NCBI GenBank assembly: GCA_027297745.1
Contig: JAPUHK010000112.1
Location: forward strand, 1-43,902
Direction: 5' to 3'
Source: Planctomycetota bacterium
GTDB taxonomy: Bacteria; Planctomycetota; PLA2
DNA: 43,902 nt
Shown here piece by piece: positions 13,543 through 20,941 of the stretch. The position numbers and the translations under genes are program-made. Positions within the stretch are counted from its first letter, which is position 1, and every line of letters begins with the position of its first letter. Below the pieces are notes generated by a model. It did not search any database. It saw nothing but the letters and a program-made list of their open reading frames with translations, and was not told the origin of the DNA.

Positions 13543-16038
13543 GTGAGCATGGCGGGTTTCTTTCTAGCGCTTCTGCTCGGCGGCGTCGGCAGCATCCAGG
13601 TGCGTTTCCCCGAGCCGTATCACAAGGGCTGGGTCTACACCGTTCGGGTCTTGCGGGACGGTGTCGTGCAGCGCGAGCGGACCGTCACCGGGGAGCGGGG
13701 CCGGGTCCTGCTGGAGGGCCTTCCAGCGGGCCGTTACGACGTGTACGCCACGGCTGTGACGCCGCTGGGAATTCAGGCGATCACTGAGGTCGTGCGCAAC
13801 GTTGCCGCAGTGCCGGGGGGGGCCGCCGGGGTTCCCGACGTCACGCTGGAGCTACACCTGGCCCGAGCGCATGAGGTGCGCGCGCCCCCGGGATCGAGCT
13901 TGTGGGTCAACGGCATTCGACGCCCGCGTGCAAAGACCCTGCTGCTGCGCCCGCGCACCGAGCGGGTCGCCGCGACTCATCCGAGCCTGGTCTCGAGCCC
14001 GGAGCGCGCGGTGCACGTGCGCCCCGACGCCTTCGGCGTCTGGCACCCGCTCACTTTCGAGCTGGAGGCCGGCCTCACCGTGCGCGGGCGGGTCTTCGCG
14101 CGCGACGGCCGTGCCGTTGCCGACGCCCGGATCGTGCTGTTCGCCGACGGCTACCCGCTGGCCCGGCGTGCCCTGACGGATGCGCAGGGCCGCTTCGAGC
14201 TCTCCGGCTTTCGGGGGGACGTGATCTCGGTCCAGGTGCGCGCCCTCGGATACGCGCAGGCGCTGCGCCGCGTCCGCTTCCTCCTGGGGCAGCAGCAGGC
14301 CGACGTGGGCATTCGCCTGACGCCCGGTTCTGCGGCCACGGTTGTCGCCGTCGATGCGCGTGGCCGGCCGCTCTACGACGCGGAGGCAGTGCTCTTGCCG
14401 ACTTGGTACGAGCTTGCAGCGGACGAGCCACGGTTGCGCGCGCACTACGTCCCGCACCGCCGCAAAGGCGGGCTGAGCTTCCGTTTCAGCGGGCTCGTTC
14501 CGGCCCGCGAGTACCGCATCGTGCTCACAAGGCCCGACGGCGGCGCCGCCTCCACTGCGACCTTTCGCGCCCCGGGCGCGGGCGGCACGATTGCCCTGCC
14601 CGACGTCACGGTGCCGGACGGCGCTGCGATCCACGGCATCGTCACCCGCCCCGACGGCGTCGCTGCGGGCGTGCACGTTGTCTGCTCCGGGCCCGCGGGC
14701 TCGCGCACGCGACGCACCGACCGCTTCGGGGCCTATCGCTTCGAAGGGTTGGACCCCGGTTCGCATGAGCTGTGGGTGCGCGACGAGGACGAGCGCCGGC
14801 TGAGCGTCGACGTGTCCGGGAGCGTGCGTCGGGATTTGCACTTGCCGGCACCCGATCCTGCGCGTCGCATCTCCGGGGTCGTGCTCGACGAGGGTGGCGC
14901 CAACGCCCTGCTCGCCGAGCTGCGTTGCGCGGGGCGGCGGGCACTAACGGACGGCGAGGGACGCTTCGTGCTCTCAGGGTTGCCGCCGGGACGCGATCGC
15001 TTCCGCCTTGACATCATGCCCCGCTTCGACCCGAGAATGCCGCACCCCTTCCTGGCGCACACTCTGCAGGCGGTTCCCCTCGGCGACACGCTGCGCATCC
15101 ATCTGCGCCGGCCGCATTCGCTCCGGCTCCGTTTCGCCCTGGAGGCGGGCGTACTGCGCCGCGCCACGTTGCTCCTGGAGGGGCCCGGTGGATTGCGCAT
15201 GCGCCGCCGCATTCCGCACGGCGCGGAGGTCTTCGAGATCGAGGGCCTCGCCGCGGGCGAGTACCGCGTCGAGGTGGCGGCGCCCGGCTTCGCTGGCACG
15301 GGCGGGCTGAAGATCGAGGTCCCAAGCCCCGGCGGGGCACCGGTCGACGTGCCCATCCGGCGGGGGCTCAGCATCTCCGGCAAGGTCGTACGCCTGGACG
15401 CGTTTCGGACCGGCCCCGGCGGCCTGCTGAAGAACGTAGAGCGGCCGCCGGGAACGGCCTGGGTGGCGCTGATGATGCCCGGCCGGCTCTGGCGGCCCTC
15501 CGTGGCGCCCGTGGAGGCGGACGGCAGCTTCGTGCTCACGGGCCTGCCCCCGGAGCCGGTGCTGATCTGCGCCGGCTCGCCGGGCCTCACGCCCGCGTGG
15601 GCGGCCGTGGACCTGCGCAGGGGGAGCGCCACGAACCGCACCCTGACCCTCTATGAGCCCGTGTGGGCCGAGATCCGCGTCCTGGGCCCCTCACGGGAGG
15701 CCCTGGAGCGGGTTCAGGTGCGGGTGACCGGCCGCGCGGGCCTGGACCTGCTCAACCTGCAGACGCGGGCACGCTTCCTGGGCGTCGTGGCCGACGACTG
15801 GGACGTCCCGGACGTGGTCCGCGCCCTGCGACCGGAGCGCCGCCCGGGCGGCCGCCTGCGCATCGGCTTTCTGGCACCGGGGTCGTACTCCGTCGATGTC
15901 AGCGCGCCCGGGTATCTTCCCGGGCGCGTTCAGTTGGCGGCCGTCGCTCCCTGGGAGATGGCGGCGGTCCGCCAGGCGCTGCCCGGAAAGTCCTTGGATT
16001 TCGCTGTTCCGGTTCGGCTCGAGGCCGAGCCGCGGTGA
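13543..16038 (+). CDS. large secreted protein of repeated CarboxypepD_reg-like modules
   Basis: 831 residues with a short hydrophobic N-terminus (AGFFLALLLGGVGS) that looks like a signal sequence, then at least six beta-sandwich modules of the carboxypeptidase regulatory-like type. Examples: VRGRVFARDGRAVADA with DAQGRFELSGF; IHGIVTRPDGVAAG with DRFGAYRFEGLDPGSHELWV; ISGVVLDEGG with DGEGRFVLSGLPPG; ISGKVV with EADGSFVLTGLPPE. No enzyme domain or C-terminal sorting motif is seen. Such proteins are usually cell-surface or periplasmic binding or structural proteins. The GTG follows the htpX stop directly; an ATG at 13549 with AGGTGA before it is an equally good start. Function unknown. Confidence 0.8.
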   Translation: MSMAGFFLALLLGGVGSIQVRFPEPYHKGWVYTVRVLRDGVVQRERTVTGERGRVLLEGLPAGRYDVYATAVTPLGIQAITEVVRNVAAVPGGAAGVPDVTLELHLARAHEVRAPPGSSLWVNGIRRPRAKTLLLRPRTERVAATHPSLVSSPERAVHVRPDAFGVWHPLTFELEAGLTVRGRVFARDGRAVADARIVLFADGYPLARRALTDAQGRFELSGFRGDVISVQVRALGYAQALRRVRFLLGQQQADVGIRLTPGSAATVVAVDARGRPLYDAEAVLLPTWYELAADEPRLRAHYVPHRRKGGLSFRFSGLVPAREYRIVLTRPDGGAASTATFRAPGAGGTIALPDVTVPDGAAIHGIVTRPDGVAAGVHVVCSGPAGSRTRRTDRFGAYRFEGLDPGSHELWVRDEDERRLSVDVSGSVRRDLHLPAPDPARRISGVVLDEGGANALLAELRCAGRRALTDGEGRFVLSGLPPGRDRFRLDIMPRFDPRMPHPFLAHTLQAVPLGDTLRIHLRRPHSLRLRFALEAGVLRRATLLLEGPGGLRMRRRIPHGAEVFEIEGLAAGEYRVEVAAPGFAGTGGLKIEVPSPGGAPVDVPIRRGLSISGKVVRLDAFRTGPGGLLKNVERPPGTAWVALMMPGRLWRPSVAPVEADGSFVLTGLPPEPVLICAGSPGLTPAWAAVDLRRGSATNRTLTLYEPVWAEIRVLGPSREALERVQVRVTGRAGLDLLNLQTRARFLGVVADDWDVPDVVRALRPERRPGGRLRIGFLAPGSYSVDVSAPGYLPGRVQLAAVAPWEMAAVRQALPGKSLDFAVPVRLEAEPR

Positions 16039-16103
16039 GGACTTGACTTCCACCCAGGGATCTGGGATCTCATTTGAACGGACCCCGGCCTGAGGAGAGA
16101 CAC

Positions 16104-16358
16104 ATGACCTACACGATCTGCGAACCGTGCATCGGAGTGTGCGACAAGGCCTGCGTCGAGGAGTGCCCGGTCGACTGCATCCAGCCGCGGGACGGCTACG
16201 ACGACATCGCCGGCAAGCAGCTGTGGATCGACCCCGCCACCTGCATCGACTGCGGAGCGTGCGAGCCCGTGTGCCCGGTCACCGCCATCTTCCCCGAGGC
16301 TGACGTGCCTGAGCAGTGGGAGCACTTCACGCAGCTCAACGCAGACTACTTCACGTAA
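16104..16358 (+). CDS. ferredoxin, two-cluster bacterial type
   Basis: Small 84-residue iron-sulphur electron carrier. The C-terminal cluster motif is classical: C-x2-C-x2-C-x3-C-P (Cys 47, 50, 53, 57). The N-terminal half is Cys-rich, ICEPCIGVCDKACVEECPVDC (Cys 6, 9, 13, 17, 21, 25), like seven-iron ferredoxins (CIGVKDKACVEVCPVDC) but with a Cys where those have a non-ligand, so the first cluster could be 4Fe-4S. Start ATG 16104 has GAGGAGAG just upstream; an in-frame ATG at 16074 lacks one. Monocistronic, with a hairpin terminator after it. Confidence 0.93.
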   Translation: MTYTICEPCIGVCDKACVEECPVDCIQPRDGYDDIAGKQLWIDPATCIDCGACEPVCPVTAIFPEADVPEQWEHFTQLNADYFT

Positions 16359-16376
16359 GCACACCAACAAGGCCAT

Positions 16377-16404
16377 CCGGCGGAGCCCGCCGGCGATTTG
16401 TATC
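16377..16404 (+). terminator. intrinsic terminator-like hairpin after the ferredoxin gene
   Basis: A perfect 7-bp stem CCGGCGG (16377-16383) / CCGCCGG (16387-16393) with loop AGC is followed by CGATTTGTATCT, a weakly T-rich stretch. It lies between converging genes. Confidence 0.5.
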
Positions 16405-16410
16405 TGATGC

Positions 16411-16446
16411 GAGCTGACTGCTGACAGCCCGTAGCTGACAGCTAAC
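16411..16446. repeat. AGCTGACAGC-type repeat over the purF stop codon
   Basis: The words AGCTGAC (16412-16418), CTGACAGC (16421-16428) and AGCTGACAGCTA (16433-16444) repeat in tandem. The last includes the TAG stop of purF (read on the reverse strand). It resembles the inverted repeat after rho at 41403-41520, which also covers a stop codon. Confidence 0.55.
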
Positions 16447-17890
16447 CGTTCCGAGCCTTGAGCCGCTCGGACTCGATCTCCGCCAGCGTCTCGTCGGTCA
16501 CGTCCCCGGTCGGGTAGGCCCCGTCCATGCACGCCTTGCAGAAGTGCCGGATGCGGGGGTTGCCGCGCTGGGCGGCGTCGATCATGTCGGGGATGTCGTT
16601 GTAGATCAGCGCGTCCGCGCCGAGGCTGCGCTCGATCTCCTGCTGGGTCCGCCCGGAGGCGATGAACTCGCCTTTGACGGACATGTCGATGCCGTACACG
16701 CAGGGATGGCGGATGGGCGGGCAGGTGGAGGCGACGTAGACCTTCTTTGCGCCCGCCTCGCGCACCATGCCGATCAGCTGCCGCATAGTCGTCCCGCGCA
16801 CGATGGAGTCGTCCACCAGCAGCACTTTCTTGCCCTCGATCTCCAGCCGCATCGGGCTCAGCTTGTAGCGCACGCTGCGGCTGCGGTCGCTCGAGTGCGG
16901 CATGATGAACGTGCGGCCGATGTAACGGTTCTTCAAGAGCCCCTCGCGCAGCTTGACGCCGATCGCCTCGGCCACGGCCTGTGCGGCGGGGCGGCTCGAA
17001 TCCGGCACCGGCACGACCACGTCCGGCTGCAGGCCGAGCTCCTGGACCTTGCGCGCGACGTGCAGGCCGAGCCGCAGGCGCGTCTTGTAGACGCTGATGT
17101 CGTCCAGCATGGAGTCGGGACGCGCGAAGTAGATGTACTCGAACATGCACGGATGATGGTTGGGATCGGCCACCTGGCGCGAGTGCACGTTGCCCTCCAG
17201 GTCTACGACCATCACCTCGCCGGGCCGGAGGTCGCGCTCGTACTTGCCGCCGAGCGCGTCCAGCGCGCAGCTCTCACTGACCACGATATGGGCCGTCCCG
17301 CTCCCGTTGCGGCGCGTGCCGTAGACGCACGGCTTGATGCCGAACGGGTCGCGCAGCACCACGAGGCCGCGTCCCGCCACGGCGGCGACGGCGCTGTACG
17401 AGCCCTTCACGCGTTCGTAGACCACCCGGCCCGCCTCGAAGCAGGCCTCGGGGAAGGGGAGATCCGTATGCCGACTGAGCGCCTCGGCGAAGACGTTGAG
17501 GATCACCTCCACGTCGCAGGCGGTGTTGATCTGCCGGTGATCTTCGGTCTGCAGCACTTCGCGCAACTCGCTGAAGTTGGTGACGTTGCCGTTGTGCGCC
17601 ATGGCGATGCCGTAGGGCGCATTGACGAACATCGGCTGCGCGTCCGCCACGTCGCCGAGCCCGATCGTGGGGTAGCGCACGTGGCCGATTCCGAAGCGGC
17701 CCTGCAGGCCCGCGGCCTCGTCGTGTCCGAAGGCCTCGCGCACCAGGCCGAAGCCCTTGCGCAGGTGGACCCGGTCGTCGAAGGTTGCCACACCGGCCGC
17801 GTCCTGGCCCCGATGCTGAAGCGCAAGGAGGCCGTCCAGGATGTCCGCTGCGACGCGTTCCGGCCCGAGGATTCCGAGAATGCCGCACAT
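16442..17890 (-). CDS. purF: amidophosphoribosyltransferase
   Basis: First committed enzyme of purine synthesis: PRPP plus glutamine gives phosphoribosylamine. 482 residues. The nucleophile Cys follows the initiator Met directly (MCGILGI), so no propeptide is present, unlike Bacillus PurF. The PRPP loop is KVLLVDDSIVRGTT. Four Cys in the places that bind a 4Fe-4S cluster in the Bacillus enzyme are seen: HPCMFEYIYFARP, STCPPIRHPC, and the pair CKAC near the C-terminus, so an oxygen-sensitive cluster is likely. The stop lies inside a spacer repeat. The gene is convergent with the ferredoxin and divergent from waaA. Confidence 0.97.
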   Translation of the reverse strand: MCGILGILGPERVAADILDGLLALQHRGQDAAGVATFDDRVHLRKGFGLVREAFGHDEAAGLQGRFGIGHVRYPTIGLGDVADAQPMFVNAPYGIAMAHNGNVTNFSELREVLQTEDHRQINTACDVEVILNVFAEALSRHTDLPFPEACFEAGRVVYERVKGSYSAVAAVAGRGLVVLRDPFGIKPCVYGTRRNGSGTAHIVVSESCALDALGGKYERDLRPGEVMVVDLEGNVHSRQVADPNHHPCMFEYIYFARPDSMLDDISVYKTRLRLGLHVARKVQELGLQPDVVVPVPDSSRPAAQAVAEAIGVKLREGLLKNRYIGRTFIMPHSSDRSRSVRYKLSPMRLEIEGKKVLLVDDSIVRGTTMRQLIGMVREAGAKKVYVASTCPPIRHPCVYGIDMSVKGEFIASGRTQQEIERSLGADALIYNDIPDMIDAAQRGNPRIRHFCKACMDGAYPTGDVTDETLAEIESERLKARNG

Positions 17891-17905
17891 GGGAGAGGGC
17901 CGGTA

Positions 17906-17933
17906 ATGCTACCCACGGGGGGCGGACATGCAA
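17906..17933 (-). promoter_or_regulatory. promoter-like sequence for purF
   Basis: On the reverse strand TTGCAT (17928-17933), 16 bases, then TAGCAT (17906-17911), placed about 15 bases before the purF ATG. Matches the sigma-70 pattern moderately. No PurR-type operator was recognised. Confidence 0.4.
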
Positions 17934-18009
17934 CCTCACGCCGCGGCCCTGCGGCGGGCGGTCCCGGGCCGACGCGTGGGTTGTGGAGGCCGCCCGTACA
18001 ATCCCCCGG

Positions 18010-19302
18010 ATGGCCGGGGGGCTGTCGGTCCGCTTCTGGTACCTGCTGTACAACGTCGTCTTGCACTTGGGGGCGCTCTTCTGCCTGCCGGTGTGGCTCG
18101 CGCGGCGCTATCTGGGCGGGCGCTATCGCGGTCAGTTCCGCGAGCGCATGGGCCTCCTGTCCCCGGAGCTCGTGGCGCCCTTCGAGGGCAAGCGCGCGCT
18201 CTGGGTGCACGCCGCGTCGGCCGGCGAGACCGTCTCGGCCGCCCCGCTCGTGCGGCGGCTCAAGGCCGCCTTCCCCGACTCCCCGGTGCTGTTCACGGTG
18301 ACCTCGCGCTACGGCAAGGAGATGGCCACGCGCCTGCTCCACGGCGAGGTGGAGGGAATCGCCTTCTCACCGCTGGATCTGCCGCTCTTCGTCGGCCGCT
18401 TCCTGCAGCGCTTCCGCCCCTTCCTCTACGTCATGGTCGAGACGGACCTGTGGCCGAACATGGTGCGCATGGCGCGCCGCAGCGGGAGCCGCGTGGTGCT
18501 GGCGTCCGGCCACGCCTCCGCCAAGCGCAGCCTGCGCTTGTTGCGCCCGTTCGGCCGCGTGACGCTCGGGCAGGTGGACGCCTTCTTGATGCAGACGCCG
18601 CAGTCCATGCAGCACCTGCTCCGGCGCGGGGCCCCACAGGGCCGCGTGGAGGTGCTCGGAAACCTCAAGTTCGACGGCGCCGAGGTGCAGACCGGGGAGC
18701 GGGACGCGCTCAGGCGGGAGCTCGGCATCAAGCCGGATGCCCCCGTGCTCGTGGCGGGCTCCACCCTGCGTGAGGACGAGGCCCCGGTGCTGGACGCCGT
18801 GTACACGCTGCGGCAGGAAGGGCTGGACCTGCACGCGATCGTGGCACCCCGCCGCCAGGAGCGGGTGCAAGCCGTGGCCGACGGGTGCCGCGCCCGCGGG
18901 CTGGACTACGTCTTGCGCACCGCGGGTGGCGCGGCGCCCGTACTGATCCTGGACACCATGGGCGAGCTGGCGCGCAGCTACGACGCGGCCGATGTGGCCT
19001 ACGTGGGCGGAGGACTGACCCCGAGCGTGGGGCTACACAACATCCTGGAGCCCGCGCTGTGCGGCGTGCCCGTACTGTTCGGGCTGCACCACGGCAAGGC
19101 CGCCGCCGTGGCCGCCGAGTTCCTGCGTCACGACGCCGGTCTCGAGGTGACGGACGGGCCCGGCCTGCTGCGGGGGCTGCGCAGCGTGCTCACGGATCCC
19201 GCGACCCGCGCGCGTCTCGTGCGCGGCGCCGCGCAGCTGCTGCGCACGCACCGTGGCGCCGCGCAGCGCCAGGCCGACCGCATCCGGGAGATCGTCGCGT
19301 GA
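18010..19302 (+). CDS. waaA: 3-deoxy-D-manno-octulosonic acid (Kdo) transferase
   Basis: Adds Kdo from CMP-Kdo to lipid IVA at the inner membrane, joining lipid A to the LPS core. About 430 residues, GT-B fold of family GT30. Family words: an N-terminal membrane anchor (SVRFWYLLYNVVLH), LWVHAASAGET, FTVTSRYGKEMA, YVMVETDLWPN, VLGNLKFD, APRRQER, and in the donor-binding half VGGGLTPSVGLHNILEPA. The ATG at 18010 has no ribosome site and lies only 7 bases after a possible -10 TACAAT (17997-18002), so the message may be leaderless. Its stop overlaps the next GTG. Confidence 0.95.
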   Translation: MAGGLSVRFWYLLYNVVLHLGALFCLPVWLARRYLGGRYRGQFRERMGLLSPELVAPFEGKRALWVHAASAGETVSAAPLVRRLKAAFPDSPVLFTVTSRYGKEMATRLLHGEVEGIAFSPLDLPLFVGRFLQRFRPFLYVMVETDLWPNMVRMARRSGSRVVLASGHASAKRSLRLLRPFGRVTLGQVDAFLMQTPQSMQHLLRRGAPQGRVEVLGNLKFDGAEVQTGERDALRRELGIKPDAPVLVAGSTLREDEAPVLDAVYTLRQEGLDLHAIVAPRRQERVQAVADGCRARGLDYVLRTAGGAAPVLILDTMGELARSYDAADVAYVGGGLTPSVGLHNILEPALCGVPVLFGLHHGKAAAVAAEFLRHDAGLEVTDGPGLLRGLRSVLTDPATRARLVRGAAQLLRTHRGAAQRQADRIREIVA

Positions 19303-20774
19303 AGGTTGCCGGCCCTTGCCTGTGGCTGGTCGTGGCGGCGGCCGCCATCCTGCTGCCCCCGACCCAGCAGCCGCTCGACGCGCCGGTGCGCATGGTCGAC
19401 GAGTTCGGCCGCGACCAAGCCGTCGCGACGAGCTTCGCCTACCTGGCGCAACCGGATCGCTCGCGCGCCACGCCGTTCGCGCCCATCGACGACCTGGCCT
19501 ACACGCTGGTGGACAGCGGACCGATCGGCGGCGCCATCCTGCTCGTGCTGTTCACTCTGCCGATCGTGCTCGTGGGCATCTGGGGCCGCGGTCTGCAGTG
19601 CGGGCTCAGGCGCGTGCTCGTGGTGCTCGGCCTGGCGGCGCCGGTGGGGCTGGCGTTGCTGTACCACTCGTGCTTCCTGCCCGGGCGCCGGCCCGTGCTC
19701 GGCCCGGAGGCGCGCTTCAGATACGTGCTGGCAAACTTCCACGCGCAAACGGACCACAGCACCGGTTTCCTGAGGCCGATCGACGTCGTGCGCTGGCACC
19801 GGCGGCGCGGCATCCACGTGCTCAACATCAGCGACAGGGACTCGATCGAAGGAGCGCTCGCGGCCCAGAGGGCGCTCGCCGAGGATCCGAGCCTGCTGCG
19901 CTCGGACCCGCCCATGGTGGTCCTGGTCGGCGAGGAGTACCACGGCGAGCCGGATGTCGTGCTGGTCCACAGCAAGCGCTCCTACGATCCGAAACGGACC
20001 GTTCTCGAGGACATCATCGCCGGCGTGCATGCGGACGGCGGAGCCCTGATCGTGGCGCACCCCTGGTCGAAGCTGAAGCGGCCGCTCGCGGGCGTGCTGC
20101 AGGAGGGCGTGGACGGCGTCGAGGTCGTCAACGGCGTGATCCACGGCGGCCGGCACGTGGTCGAGGCCGCGCTCGGGGACCGCAGCGCCCCCGCAATGCG
20201 CAAGGCGCTGATCGGCAGCCTCGACTACAAGCTGGGGCCGCACGTGAGCGCGTTGACGCTCGTCCCCCGTGCGGCGCTCTTGCCCTACGACCCCAGCAGC
20301 CCCCCGTCGGCCGGCAAGAGTGCGGCCATGATCGTGCGCACGATCCGCAGCGCACAGACGCGCGTCCTGTACGCCATCCCCGGCACTCCGCGCACGGGCA
20401 CCTCGTGGGAAGTGGGCCGCTTCGGCCCCGCCGCCGCGCTCGCCGGGCTGCGCACGCTGTACGCCTCGAGCCGCGGGCGGCGCCTGATGTGGCTCTTGTG
20501 GGTCGTGGTCCTGGGCGGCTTGTGGAAGCTGGCCACGCGCAAGACGCACCCGCCCAGGCGGCTGGGCCGCTGGCGCATCCTGTTCGTCGCTTCGTGCGCC
20601 GTGCAGCTCCTGTTGCTCGCGGCGCTGAGCTGGCAGGTGCGGGGCATCGTGGGTGTCGTCCCGGTGAGCCTCCTGGTCAAGCTGGGCGCCCTCTTCGCCG
20701 TGCCGTTGCTTGCGTCGGCGCACATGTGCGGCTGCGGCCGCCCGGACGAACAGGCGGAACCGGACGCGGCTTGA
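19299..20774 (+). CDS. membrane protein with a PHP-like metal-dependent hydrolase domain
   Basis: 491 residues from GTG 19299 (GTGA overlap with waaA). Layout: signal/anchor helix, about two more helices up to residue 130, then a soluble domain, then three or four C-terminal helices. The soluble domain has PHP-type landmarks: NFHAQTDHSTG in place of HxHTxxSDG, NISDRDS in place of TDHD, LVGEEYHGEPDVVLVH, and ALIVAHPW. The metal set is partly altered, so hydrolase activity is uncertain. Coupling to waaA suggests a job in envelope or LPS modification, which is inference. I do not recognise a characterised family with this full architecture. Confidence 0.68.
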   Translation: MKVAGPCLWLVVAAAAILLPPTQQPLDAPVRMVDEFGRDQAVATSFAYLAQPDRSRATPFAPIDDLAYTLVDSGPIGGAILLVLFTLPIVLVGIWGRGLQCGLRRVLVVLGLAAPVGLALLYHSCFLPGRRPVLGPEARFRYVLANFHAQTDHSTGFLRPIDVVRWHRRRGIHVLNISDRDSIEGALAAQRALAEDPSLLRSDPPMVVLVGEEYHGEPDVVLVHSKRSYDPKRTVLEDIIAGVHADGGALIVAHPWSKLKRPLAGVLQEGVDGVEVVNGVIHGGRHVVEAALGDRSAPAMRKALIGSLDYKLGPHVSALTLVPRAALLPYDPSSPPSAGKSAAMIVRTIRSAQTRVLYAIPGTPRTGTSWEVGRFGPAAALAGLRTLYASSRGRRLMWLLWVVVLGGLWKLATRKTHPPRRLGRWRILFVASCAVQLLLLAALSWQVRGIVGVVPVSLLVKLGALFAVPLLASAHMCGCGRPDEQAEPDAA

Positions 20775-20800
20775 CGCGTGGTCGTGCGCATTTGCCGTAC

Positions 20801-20905
20801 GAACGGTAGGGCGCACACATAGGCGCGCCCCTACAACGAGCCGACACACTCCCCCGCGGTGCTCTGCGTCCTGTAAGGGCGGCCCTATGTGGCCGCCCTC
20901 CCGTT
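20801..20905. repeat. two REP-like palindromes in tail-to-tail order
   Basis: Unit E (inverted) has stem GGGCGCAC (20809-20816) / GCGCGCCC (20823-20830) around ACATAG, with one A-C mismatch that is a G-U wobble when read from the other strand. Unit F has a perfect stem GGGCGGCC (20877-20884) / GGCCGCCC (20891-20898) around CTATGT. Orientation is opposite to copies 1 and 2, with centres 68 nt apart. They may be the right end of one composite element and the left end of another. Lies between converging genes. Confidence 0.78.
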
Positions 20906-20941
20906 CGACCACCGGTTGTGGGCGACTGTCGGAGCCCGCCG

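Noticed and set aside
16043-16075. Promoter for the ferredoxin from TTGACT at 16043-16048
   Set aside because: A good -35 match, but no acceptable -10 at 16-18 bases; the nearby CCCAG/CTGGG hairpin makes the region ambiguous, so it was not listed.
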